64,000 bases of DNA from Oryzomonas sagensis (GTDB taxonomy: Bacteria > Desulfobacterota > Desulfuromonadia > Geobacterales > Pseudopelobacteraceae), in contig NZ_VZRA01000001.1 in the NCBI RefSeq assembly GCF_008802355.1, positions 1,358,525 through 1,422,524 on the forward strand, in the 5' to 3' direction. The number at the start of each line of letters is the position of its first letter. Position 1 is the first letter of the stretch. Position numbers and translations under genes: made by a program. The notes under the pieces were generated by a model that worked only from the letters and a program-made list of their open reading frames with translations, did not search any database and was not told where the DNA came from. Shown piece by piece: positions 25,641 to 33,521 of the stretch.

Positions 25641-26570
25641 GTGACGAACGACGCACAGCAGGCCGGCAGGGCAGGGATATATTGCAAGCTGGTCCTGACG
25701 ACCTTTTTCTGGGGCGGCACCTTTGTGGCCGCCCGTTTTGCGGTGCATGAAGCGCCGCCGTTCTTTGCCGCAAGCTGTCGCTTTGCGATCGCGGCCGTGG
25801 TGCTGATGGCGCTGGTGGCCCGGCAGGCGCAGCGCAGGGGCGAAGCCGTGCCGGTGCCCCGCAGCCTGCGTGAGGTGCTGGGCCTGTTCTCCCTTGGCCT
25901 GACCGGGATTTTTTGCTACAACGCCTTCTTTTTCAGCGGCCTGAAGCTGACCGGCGCGGCCAACGGCTCCCTCATCGTCGCCATCAACCCGCTGCTCACG
26001 GCGGTGTTGTCCGCCTGGTGGCTGCGGGAACGGATCAGGCCGCTCCAGGGTGTCGGGCTGGCGGTCTCCCTGGCCGGCGTCGGGGTGATCGTCACCCGGG
26101 GCGATCCCGGCGTGCTCCGCACCCTGACCTTCAACCACGGCGATCTGCTGTTGCTCGGGGCGCCGCTCAGTTGGGCGGCCTATTCGATCCTGGGCAAACG
26201 GGCCATGGGCACCTTTTCCCCCCTGGTGGCGACCGCCTATGCCGCCCTGTCCGGCACCCTGCTCCTGATCCCTGCCGCCGTACTGGAGGCGCTGGGCGGG
26301 GCCGGGCCGCACCGTTTCAGCATCCTGGGGTGGGTGGCCATCCTGCAACTGGCCCTGCTCGGCACGGTGGCCGGCTTTGTCTGGTGGTACGAAGGGGTCA
26401 AGGCCCTTGGAGCCAGCCGGGCGGCCCTGTTCGTCAATCTGGTGCCGGTCTTCGGCACCCTGTTGGCGGCCCTGCTGTTGGGGGAACGGCTCGGGTGGCC
26501 CCAGTTGTGGGGGGGCATGCTGGTCATCGCCGGGGTGTGCGGCGGAACGGTCCGCCTGAAGGCTGGCTGA
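25641..26570 (+). CDS. EamA-family (DMT) transporter
   Basis: A 309-residue membrane protein with ten predicted helices in two EamA repeats. The first repeat begins LVLTTFFWGGTFVAARFAV and the second begins LLLLGAPLSWAAYSILGKRA. The ends of repeats carry the usual NPLLTAVLSAWWL and NLVPVFGTLLAALLLGE. Members export amino acids, nucleotides or other metabolites. The substrate here is unknown. The start is probably GTG at 25641, with no strong ribosome site. Confidence 0.9.
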   Translation: MTNDAQQAGRAGIYCKLVLTTFFWGGTFVAARFAVHEAPPFFAASCRFAIAAVVLMALVARQAQRRGEAVPVPRSLREVLGLFSLGLTGIFCYNAFFFSGLKLTGAANGSLIVAINPLLTAVLSAWWLRERIRPLQGVGLAVSLAGVGVIVTRGDPGVLRTLTFNHGDLLLLGAPLSWAAYSILGKRAMGTFSPLVATAYAALSGTLLLIPAAVLEALGGAGPHRFSILGWVAILQLALLGTVAGFVWWYEGVKALGASRAALFVNLVPVFGTLLAALLLGERLGWPQLWGGMLVIAGVCGGTVRLKAG

Positions 26571-26635
26571 GCGGCGTTCACCGGTTGTGCTATACTTCAT
26601 TCACAGAATCGTATCCCCGGAAGGAGGAGTATGCC

Positions 26636-28093
26636 ATGTCCCTTCCTCCCCAACTACGCAAGGTTGCCCCCACGGTCTGGGAACTCCCCGTGTCATACAA
26701 GGACGGCATGCTGGTCCCGGCGCGGATCATCGCCACGGAAGGGCTGTTGGCCGGCATGGAGGCGGGGGTCTTCGAGCAGACGGCCAACGTGGCCTGCCTG
26801 CCCGGCATTCTGAAATACGCCTACTGCATGCCCGACGGCCACTGGGGGTACGGCTTCCCCATCGGCGGCGTGGCGGCCATGGACCCGACGAGCGGCGTGA
26901 TCTCCCCCGGCGGGATCGGCTTCGACATCAACTGCGGCATGCGCCTGGTGCTGACCACCCTGACCGAGGAGGAGGTGCGGCCGCGCCTGCGCCAGCTGGT
27001 GGACCTGATGTTCGCCCGTATCCCCACCGGGGTCGGCTGCACCGGTTTCGTGCGCTGCTCCCGCAGCGAGTTCCGCCAGGTGCTGGAGAAAGGCTCCCAC
27101 TGGTGCCGGGAGAAAGGCTACGCCTGGCCCGAGGACCTGGAGATGACCGAGGAGGGGGGCTGCTTCGGCGGCGCCGATCCCGACGCGGTGAGCGACAAGG
27201 CCACCCTGCGCGGCTTCGACCAGATCGGCACCCTGGGCTCCGGCAACCACTACTGTGAGATCCAGGTGGCCCGGCCCGAAAACATCTTCGATGCCGCCAC
27301 GGCCCGCTCCTTCGGCATCACCATCCCCAACCAGGTGGTGGTCATGTTCCACTGCGGCAGCCGCGGTTTCGGCCACCAGGTGGCCACCGACTACCTGCAG
27401 AGCTTCCTGCGGGTCATGACCACCAAGTACGGCATCCAGCTCCCCGATCGGGAGCTGGCCTGCGCCCCGTTCCGCTCTCCCGAGGGGCAGGCCTATTTCG
27501 CGGCCATGAAATGCGCCGTCAACATGGGGTTCGCCAACCGCCAGGTGATCCTGTACCGTCTGCGGGAGGTGTTCTCCCAGATATTCCACCGTTCCCCCGA
27601 GGAGTTGGGGATGCGCATGGTCTACGACGTGGCCCACAACACGGCCAAGCTGGAGCGCCATCTGGTGGACGGCACGCTGCGGGAGGTGCTGGTGCACCGC
27701 AAAGGGGCCACCCGCGCCTTCGGCCCCGGCATGGCCGGCATCCCCGCGTGCTACCGGGAGACCGGCCAGCCGGTGATCATCGGCGGCAGCATGGAGACCG
27801 GCTCCTATCTGCTGGCAGGGGAGGCGGGGGCGGCGGCCACCTTCTTCACCACGGCCCACGGCAGCGGCCGCACCATGAGCCGCCACCAGGCCAAGAAGAT
27901 GGTCAGGGGGCAGAAGCTCCTGGGCGAGATGGAGCAGCGGGGGATTTACGTGCGTACCGATTCCTGGGGCGGCCTGGCCGAAGAAGCCGGTTTTGCCTAC
28001 AAGGATATCGATCTGGTTACCGCCGCCACCGAAGAGGCCGGGCTCTCCCGGCGGGTGGTCAAGCTGGTGCCCATGGGCAACATCAAGGGGTAG
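26636..28093 (+). CDS. rtcB: RNA-splicing ligase RtcB
   Basis: A 485-residue GTP- and Mn-dependent RNA ligase joining 2',3'-cyclic phosphate or 3'-phosphate ends to 5'-OH ends. Metal and guanylate-binding motifs are visible: GIGFDINCGMRLV (Cys ligand), GSGNHYCEIQVA, MFHCGSRGFGHQVATDY and TTAHGSGRTMSR, where the His is the guanylylated residue. The start at 26636 follows AAGGAGGAGTATGCC. The archease cofactor gene follows after two bases, so this is a complete RtcB repair pair. No RtcR regulator or RtcA gene is adjacent. Confidence 0.97.
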   Translation: MSLPPQLRKVAPTVWELPVSYKDGMLVPARIIATEGLLAGMEAGVFEQTANVACLPGILKYAYCMPDGHWGYGFPIGGVAAMDPTSGVISPGGIGFDINCGMRLVLTTLTEEEVRPRLRQLVDLMFARIPTGVGCTGFVRCSRSEFRQVLEKGSHWCREKGYAWPEDLEMTEEGGCFGGADPDAVSDKATLRGFDQIGTLGSGNHYCEIQVARPENIFDAATARSFGITIPNQVVVMFHCGSRGFGHQVATDYLQSFLRVMTTKYGIQLPDRELACAPFRSPEGQAYFAAMKCAVNMGFANRQVILYRLREVFSQIFHRSPEELGMRMVYDVAHNTAKLERHLVDGTLREVLVHRKGATRAFGPGMAGIPACYRETGQPVIIGGSMETGSYLLAGEAGAAATFFTTAHGSGRTMSRHQAKKMVRGQKLLGEMEQRGIYVRTDSWGGLAEEAGFAYKDIDLVTAATEEAGLSRRVVKLVPMGNIKG

Positions 28094-28095
28094 CC

Positions 28096-28527
28096 ATGCC
28101 CTACCGGTTCCTGGACGACATCGCCACGGCCGACGTGGCCTTCGAGGCGTGGGGGGCAACACGGGAAGAGTTGTTTGCGGCCGGCGCGGATGCCCTGCTG
28201 CGCACCATGGTCCATGACCCCAAGGTGGTGGAACGCCGGGAAGAACAGGCCGTCACGGTGGATGACGCGGACCTGGACCTGCTGCTCTTCTCCTTCCTGC
28301 AGGAACTGGTCTTTCTCAAGGATGCCCGGCGGCTGCTGTTGCACCCGGAGAAGGTGCGGATCGCGGAGGAAGGGGGACGCTTCCGGCTGGATGCGGTCCT
28401 GCGGGGCGAGGGGATCGACCGGCAGCGGCATCCCCTGGTGGTGGACGTCAAGGCGGTCACCCTGCACCGTCTGCGGGTCGCCTGCGAGGCCGGCGTGTGG
28501 CGCGCCGTGGTGGTGCTGGACGTATAA
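28096..28527 (+). CDS. Archease
   Basis: A 143-residue protein that activates RtcB turnover by promoting its guanylylation. It begins YRFLDDIATADVAFEAWG, includes LDLLLFSFLQELVFLKDAR, and ends with LHRLRVACEAGVWRAVVVLD, the normal archease layout with conserved acidic residues near the N-terminus. It is translated immediately after rtcB. Confidence 0.94.
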   Translation: MPYRFLDDIATADVAFEAWGATREELFAAGADALLRTMVHDPKVVERREEQAVTVDDADLDLLLFSFLQELVFLKDARRLLLHPEKVRIAEEGGRFRLDAVLRGEGIDRQRHPLVVDVKAVTLHRLRVACEAGVWRAVVVLDV

Positions 28528-28538
28528 AGGTACTAGGC

Positions 28539-28712
28539 CTGAATACGTGACGCCGCCATGCCTCCGCTGGTCCGGAAGGCCTCTGCCCCTGCGTTTTAAG
28601 AGCTTGCGACGATCAGACGGAGTACGGGCCTCGTGAGTGAGTTGTTGCGACACGGCGGCGTGCGGGCTCCGGCTCTTCCGGACACTACGGCATTCCGGCG
28701 TCACGTATTCAG
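28539..28712. repeat. 174-bp palindromic (MITE-like) element
   Basis: The ends are a perfect 17-bp inverted repeat, CTGAATACGTGACGCCG and CGGCGTCACGTATTCAG. A second inner inverted pair, GTCCGGAAG / CTTCCGGAC, extends the palindrome. It contains no gene. The element fills the gap between archease and ovoA. It could fold as one long hairpin in RNA. Confidence 0.65.
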
Positions 28713-28811
28713 TTAGAGTTAAAGAAGCCGCATCGCTTGCCGCCCGTCGCCGTTGGGGTATACTGCTCTCTACACTAAGTTATCTCCCGTTACGGACAGA
28801 GAGGATATGCC

Positions 28812-30929
28812 ATGGACCTGAAGGATACCCGCACCACCATCCTCAACGAGGGGGACCCGGAACAGAAACGGGCCGAGATCCTGGATTATTTCCATAGAAC
28901 GTTCGACATCGACGAGAAACTCTACGAGACGCTCCGGCACGACGACACCTTTTACCTGCGGCCCGACCGGCTGCGGCACCCGCTGATCTTCTACTTCGGC
29001 CATACCGCAACCTTCTTCATCAACAAGCTGACCATCGCCAAGGCGATCGACAGCCGCATCAACCCCCGCTTCGAGTCCCTGTTCGCCGTGGGTGTGGATG
29101 AGATGTCCTGGGACGACCTGGATGCCACCCACTACGACTGGCCGACCCGCCAGGAGGTCAAGGAATACCGCGACAAGGTCCGGGAACGGGTGGACGGCCT
29201 GATCCGCCGCCTGCCGCTCAAACTGCCCATTACCTGGGACGATCCGTTCTGGGCCGTCATGATGGGCATCGAACACGAGCGTATCCACCTGGAAACTTCG
29301 TCGGTGCTGATCCGTCAACTGCCCATCGACCAGGTGGTGCAGCTTCCCTTCTGGGCGATCTGCACCGAGGCGGGGGAACCGCCGGAAAACCGGCTGCTTC
29401 AGGTCGCGGGTGGCCCGGTGGTCCTGGGCAAGGCCGCGGATCATCCGCTCTACGGCTGGGACAACGAATACGGCCACCACGAGGCCACGGTAGCCGGGTT
29501 CAAGGCCTCCCAATGCCTGGTGTCCAATCGGGAGTTCCTGGCCTTTGTCCAGGCCGGAGGGTACGGGGAGCGGCAGTGGTGGACCGAGGAGGGGTGGAAC
29601 TGGCGGGAGTTCAGACAGGCCGGGCATCCGCTCTTCTGGATCAAGAGCGATGGCGGCTGGAAGCTGCGCACCATGGCCCAGGAGATCGATCTCCCCTGGA
29701 ACTGGCCGGTGGAGGTCAACTGTCTGGAGGCCAAGGCTTTCTGCGCCTGGAAGGCGGCCGCTGCCGGGCTCCCCATCCGCCTGCCGACCGAGGACGAATG
29801 GAACCGGCTCCGGGACGTGTGCGCCATCCCGGACCAGCCCTGGTGGGAGAAGGCGCCGGGCAACATCAACCTGGAGTACTGGTCGTCGTCCTGCCCCGTG
29901 GACCGTTTCCGTTCCGGCGATTTCTTCGACGTGGTGGGCAATGTGTGGCAGTGGACCGAGACCCCCATCTACCCCTTCCACGGTTTCCGGATTCATCCGT
30001 GGTACGACGATTTCTCAACCCCGACCTTCGATACCCGCCACAACCTGATAAAGGGCGGCTCGTGGATTTCCACCGGCAACGAGGCGACGCGGGATTCGCG
30101 CTATGCCTTCCGCCGGCATTTCTTCCAGCACGCCGGGTTCCGTTACGTGGAGAGCACGGCGCCGGTGGAGGTGCATCAGGACCAGTACGAGACCGACACC
30201 CTGACGGCCCAGTATTGCGACGCCCACTACGGGGAGGAGCACTTCGGCGTGGCCAACTTTCCGGCGACCTGCGCACAGTTCTGCCTGGAGGCGATGGCGG
30301 GACGCTCCAAGGGCCGGGCCCTGGACCTGGGGTGCGCCCTGGGGCGGGCCTCTTTCGAACTGGCCCGGGGCGGTTTTCAAAAGGTGACCGGGCTGGATTT
30401 CTCCACCCGCTTCTTCCGCCTGGCGGCCCGCATGCAGGAGGAGGGCTACCTGCGCTACGCCTTCCCCGAGGAGGGGGAAATCCTCTCCTTCCACGAGGTC
30501 GGCCTGGCCGACCTGGGATTGGAGGGGGGGCGCGACCGGGTGGAGTTTTCTCAGGCCGACGCCTGCAACCTGCCGGAAAAATTCACCGGCTACGACCTGG
30601 TGCTGGCGGCCAACCTGATCGACCGGCTCTACTCGCCCCGCCGTTTCCTCTCCACCATCCACGAACGCATCAACCCGGGCGGGGTGCTGGTGATCACCTC
30701 TCCCTACACCTGGCTGGAGGAGTTCACCAAAAAAGAAGAGTGGCTCGGGGGGTACAAGGATGCGGGCGAGAACGTGACCTCGCTGGAGGGGCTGGAGAAC
30801 GCCCTGGCCCCCCGTTTCCGCATGCTGGGCGAACCGCGCGACATCCCCTTCGTGATTCGCGAGACCCGGCGCAAGTTCCAGCACACCGTTGCCGAGATGA
30901 CCGTATGGGAGTTGAAAGGGGGGCGTTGA
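28812..30929 (+). CDS. ovoA: OvoA: 5-histidylcysteine sulfoxide synthase / mercaptohistidine N-methyltransferase
   Basis: A 705-residue trifunctional-layout protein that starts ovothiol biosynthesis. The N-terminal DinB-like domain has the iron-binding motif H155-x3-H159-x-E161 (IEHERIHLE). The central sulfatase-modifying-factor (FGE) domain is marked by GWDNEYGHHEATV, RLPTEDEWNRL, VGNVWQWTETPIYPF and KGGSWISTGN. The C-terminal S-adenosylmethionine methyltransferase begins with ALDLGCALGRASFELA near residue 500. This three-domain order with the 4-mercaptohistidine methyltransferase distinguishes OvoA from EgtB. No separate beta-lyase is adjacent. The stop codon lies in the start of a repeat element. 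Confidence 0.93.
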   Translation: MDLKDTRTTILNEGDPEQKRAEILDYFHRTFDIDEKLYETLRHDDTFYLRPDRLRHPLIFYFGHTATFFINKLTIAKAIDSRINPRFESLFAVGVDEMSWDDLDATHYDWPTRQEVKEYRDKVRERVDGLIRRLPLKLPITWDDPFWAVMMGIEHERIHLETSSVLIRQLPIDQVVQLPFWAICTEAGEPPENRLLQVAGGPVVLGKAADHPLYGWDNEYGHHEATVAGFKASQCLVSNREFLAFVQAGGYGERQWWTEEGWNWREFRQAGHPLFWIKSDGGWKLRTMAQEIDLPWNWPVEVNCLEAKAFCAWKAAAAGLPIRLPTEDEWNRLRDVCAIPDQPWWEKAPGNINLEYWSSSCPVDRFRSGDFFDVVGNVWQWTETPIYPFHGFRIHPWYDDFSTPTFDTRHNLIKGGSWISTGNEATRDSRYAFRRHFFQHAGFRYVESTAPVEVHQDQYETDTLTAQYCDAHYGEEHFGVANFPATCAQFCLEAMAGRSKGRALDLGCALGRASFELARGGFQKVTGLDFSTRFFRLAARMQEEGYLRYAFPEEGEILSFHEVGLADLGLEGGRDRVEFSQADACNLPEKFTGYDLVLAANLIDRLYSPRRFLSTIHERINPGGVLVITSPYTWLEEFTKKEEWLGGYKDAGENVTSLEGLENALAPRFRMLGEPRDIPFVIRETRRKFQHTVAEMTVWELKGGR

Positions 30930-31118
30930 AAAACAGCCGTCAGACCTTCGTCCTCGAAAGCCCTTTCGTGCGGCGTCGCGCTGCGGTCCCTCACCCAATC
31001 CCTCTCCCGGAGGGAGAGGGCACGGCATGCTCTCCCCCTCTGGGGGAGAGATAGAGAGAGGGCTGCCTCCTCGGGGCTTGTCTCGCGGGTGCGGCGAGCT
31101 GGCTATTTTTTGAAAACC
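30926..31118. repeat. Dispersed palindromic element, second copy (disrupted)
   Basis: The left end, GTTGAAAAACAGCC, followed by CGTCCTCGAAAGCCCTTTCG, is the reverse complement of the right half of the element at 60029-60214 with few differences. The right end is CGAGCTGGCTATTTTTTGAA, again matching. The ovoA stop codon TGA is within the left end. The middle is replaced by another G/C-rich palindromic element. Confidence 0.65.
30988..31063. repeat. Nested G/C-rich palindromic element (CCCTCACCC type)
   Basis: It starts CCCTCACCC, holds two hairpins (CCCTCTCCCGGAGGGAGAGG and CTCCCCCTCTGGGGGAG), and ends in GAGAGAGGG. It appears to sit inside the other element. A related sequence lies inside polA at 61842-61923. 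Confidence 0.6.
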
Positions 31119-31150
31119 CCGGTTTTTCACAGTCTACTATGGAGGGAACC

Positions 31151-31354
31151 ATGAACGAACGGATTACCGAACTGGAATTGCGTTTCATGCAGCAGGAACA
31201 CACCATCCAGGAATTGAACGACACCGTCTGCCGCCAGGAAATGACCATTGAACGGCTGGTGCGGGAGCAGAGCCTGATTCGCGAGCAGCTCCGCCTGCTG
31301 GCGCCTTCCATCAACCGCAGCGCCGACGAGGAGGAGCCGCCGCCCCATTACTGA
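31151..31354 (+). CDS. slyX: SlyX-family small coiled-coil protein
   Basis: A 67-residue protein, nearly all helical: ELELRFMQQEHTIQELNDTV then RQEMTIERLVREQSLIRE, ending in a Pro-Pro-His-Tyr tail (EEPPPHY). The layout and terminal motif match SlyX, whose function is unknown. ATG at 31151 is chosen because GGAGGGAACC precedes it; the ATG at 31139 overlaps that ribosome site. Confidence 0.88.
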   Translation: MNERITELELRFMQQEHTIQELNDTVCRQEMTIERLVREQSLIREQLRLLAPSINRSADEEEPPPHY

Positions 31355-31477
31355 GGGACTAGGTATGCACCTGATTGGTTTATTAATAAAGCATTTATAA
31401 TTTGTTTTGACCATGGATTCGTGGTATACAATTTTGCTTTCGTATTTTTACTAGTGTATTTTTAATCGTTAATCGAT

Positions 31478-31558
31478 CTCATCGAAGAGGCAAAACCAGG
31501 GTAACCTGGCGACGCAAAGCTACCTGTCCAGTGCCGGCTGGATAGAGGGGCCGCCGAA
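31478..31558 (+). ncRNA. GEMM-I cyclic-dinucleotide riboswitch
   Basis: The conserved core of GEMM-I is present in order: GGCAAAACC, a hairpin CCAGG-GTAA-CCTGG closed by a GNRA tetraloop, the invariant block GACGCAAAGC, then a second helix (CCTGTCCAG / CTGGATAGAGG) and the closing GGCCGCCGAA. The GNRA loop and the CCTGT helix stand where the tetraloop and its receptor dock in the Vc2 aptamer. The first junction has one extra A, so the position that selects c-di-GMP over 3',3'-cGAMP cannot be assigned by eye. A terminator follows 25 bases later and cheW starts at 31677. Confidence 0.85.
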
Positions 31559-31582
31559 GTGACACAATACGACCATTGTGAC

Positions 31583-31618
31583 AAGGCCCACCTTTGCGTA
31601 AAAGGTTGGGCCTTTTTT
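31583..31618 (+). terminator. Riboswitch expression-platform terminator ahead of cheW
   Basis: AAGGCCCACCTTT / AAAGGTTGGGCCTTTTTT forms a strong hairpin with a T6 tract. Between aptamer and terminator is a small hairpin CACAAT-ACGACC-ATTGTG that may take part in switching. The arrangement implies transcriptional control of the operon. Confidence 0.85.
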
Positions 31619-31676
31619 GTACCATGATCGTTATCACTGTCTGCGGATTGGGCGCGGAGCGCCGAAAGGAGAGTCA

Positions 31677-32171
31677 ATGTCGAACGCACTGGTACCGATA
31701 ACGGGGGCTGGCGGGTCGAGTGAGCTGGCCCAACTGGTCAGCTTCAACATCTGCAACGAGGAATACGGGGTCGAGGTCCTGAAGGTGCGGGAGATCATCC
31801 GCATGACCACCATCACCCACATGCCCAACACCCCGCCCTACGTGGAGGGGGTCATCAACCTGCGGGGCAAGGTCATCCCGATCATGTCCATGCGCAAGCG
31901 GTTCGGCCTGGCCGAGACGGCCAGCGACAGCCAGACCCGCATCATCGTCATCGATATCGCCGGGTCCCTGACCGGCTTCATCGTCGACTCGGTAGCGGAG
32001 GTGATCCGCATCACCGGCAGCGAGATCCAGCCGCCCCCCAGCATGACCAGCGGCGGCCTCGAACAGGAATTCATCGTCGGCGTCGTCAACCGGGCCGACC
32101 GCATGCTCATCCTGCTCGACCCGGACAAAATGCTCTCCCGGACCGAACGGGAGTACCTGGGCGAGTGCTGA
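31677..32171 (+). CDS. cheW: CheW chemotaxis adaptor protein
   Basis: A 164-residue CheW that couples receptors to the CheA kinase. Landmarks are QLVSFNICNEEYGVEVLKVR, NTPPYVEGVINLRGKVIPIM with the conserved NLRG, and FIVGVVNRADRMLILLDPDK near the end. The start at 31677 follows GAAAGGAGAGTCA. It is the first gene of the riboswitch-controlled set cheW - EAL/HDOD - MCP; gaps are 45 and 78 bases. No cheA is nearby, so the adaptor must work with a kinase encoded elsewhere. Confidence 0.95.
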   Translation: MSNALVPITGAGGSSELAQLVSFNICNEEYGVEVLKVREIIRMTTITHMPNTPPYVEGVINLRGKVIPIMSMRKRFGLAETASDSQTRIIVIDIAGSLTGFIVDSVAEVIRITGSEIQPPPSMTSGGLEQEFIVGVVNRADRMLILLDPDKMLSRTEREYLGEC

Positions 32172-32216
32172 CCATGACTGCCCCCGTGGGCGCCCACAAC
32201 CAGACAGAGGAAAGCA

Positions 32217-33443
32217 ATGCACGATGAAGCATATCTGATCGGCCGACAGCCGATCCTGAACGGACGGGAAGAGATCGCGGCCTTCGAGCTGCTCTTCAGA
32301 TCGCCGGACTCGGTCACGTCCGCCCGGTTCTCGAGCCCGCTGCGGGCCAGCTCCCAGGTAATCGTCGCCACCCTCTCCGCCATGGGCATCGAAACGCTCC
32401 TGGGCCGGCAGCACGGTTTTGTCAACGTAGACACCGAGCTCCTCATGAGCGACGTCATCGAACTTCTGCCCCCCGAGCGGATCGGACTGGAACTGCTGGA
32501 AAACGTCGAACCCCACCCCGAAATCGTCAAACGGTGCCGGGCGCTCAAATCCCGGGGCTACCGGCTGGTCCTGGACGACCACGAATACAGCCCCGCCTTC
32601 GAGCCCCTCTACGCCGGCCTGGTGGACATCGTCAAGATCGACCTGGTGAAGACCCCCCTCACCGACCTCCCCGCCATGGTGGAACGCCTGCGGCGCTACC
32701 CGGTCAAACTGCTGGCCGAAAAGGTCGAAACCCGCGGCGTCTTCCTGCGCTGCCGCAGCCTGGGCATGGAACTGTTCCAGGGGTATTTCTTCGCCCGTCC
32801 CAGCCTGATCCAGAAACAGCGGGTGGCAAACGCCCTCTCCGGCTTCCTCACCCTCATGCAGCAACTGGCCACCGGCGCCGAGACCGATGAGATCGAGGCC
32901 ACCTTCAAGGAAAACCCGGCCCTGGTCTACAAGCTCCTCATGCTGGTCAACTCCGTCTCCGTCGGCCTGCACGAGAAGATCCGCACCATTCGCCACGCCC
33001 TCACCATCATCGGACGGCAGCAACTCAAACGCTGGGTGCAGATAGCCCTCTTCGCCGGTGACGGCCGCCAGGGCGCCGACAACCCGATCATGCACCTGGC
33101 GGTGGCCCGGGCCACCTTCATGGAAGAGCTGGCCCGCACGCCGCCGCGCATCGACATGTGCGCTCCCGACGAAGCGTTCATGGTCGGCATCCTCTCGGTG
33201 CTGAAGGATGTGTACGAGATTCCCATGGACGAAGTGGTGACCAGCCTGGGGCTTTCCGACGACATCCGCAACGCGTTATCGGACCGCAAGGGTGAGATGA
33301 GCGTCCTGCTCTCCCTGGCAAAAATGCTTGAGGAGAACGCCTTCGGCGAGGCCGCCGAATGCTTCGAGGTGCTGGGAATTCCGCTCCTGTCGGTGCTGGA
33401 CTGCCAGAGAAAGGCCTTCAATTGGCATTTGGGGGCGGCGTGA
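32217..33443 (+). CDS. EAL/HDOD two-domain signalling protein (YuxH-like)
   Basis: A 408-residue protein with an N-terminal EAL-type domain (about 1-200) and a C-terminal HDOD domain (about 200-400). In the EAL part the motif reads AFELLFR, followed by FVNVD, LELLENV, LVLDDHEYS, IVKIDLVK, LLAEKVET and FQGYFF. These carry the Glu, Asn, Asp-Asp, Lys and Glu expected for metal and c-di-GMP binding, although DDFG is changed to DDHE. The HDOD part has the ENPALVYKLLMLVNSVSV stretch. Most relatives are thought to be non-catalytic. It sits in an operon behind a cyclic-dinucleotide riboswitch. Confidence 0.9.
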   Translation: MHDEAYLIGRQPILNGREEIAAFELLFRSPDSVTSARFSSPLRASSQVIVATLSAMGIETLLGRQHGFVNVDTELLMSDVIELLPPERIGLELLENVEPHPEIVKRCRALKSRGYRLVLDDHEYSPAFEPLYAGLVDIVKIDLVKTPLTDLPAMVERLRRYPVKLLAEKVETRGVFLRCRSLGMELFQGYFFARPSLIQKQRVANALSGFLTLMQQLATGAETDEIEATFKENPALVYKLLMLVNSVSVGLHEKIRTIRHALTIIGRQQLKRWVQIALFAGDGRQGADNPIMHLAVARATFMEELARTPPRIDMCAPDEAFMVGILSVLKDVYEIPMDEVVTSLGLSDDIRNALSDRKGEMSVLLSLAKMLEENAFGEAAECFEVLGIPLLSVLDCQRKAFNWHLGAA

Positions 33444-33521
33444 CACCCTCGCGCCATGCCGGCAAGCAGAAAAGAGCATTGCATTGTTATTGGCGCTGAA
33501 GCCATATTCCTGGAGGTAGCA

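Noticed and set aside
31421-31440. Sigma-54-like promoter upstream of the GEMM riboswitch
   Set aside because: TGG and TTTGC are present, but the GG-to-GC spacing is one base too long for a standard -24/-12 element.
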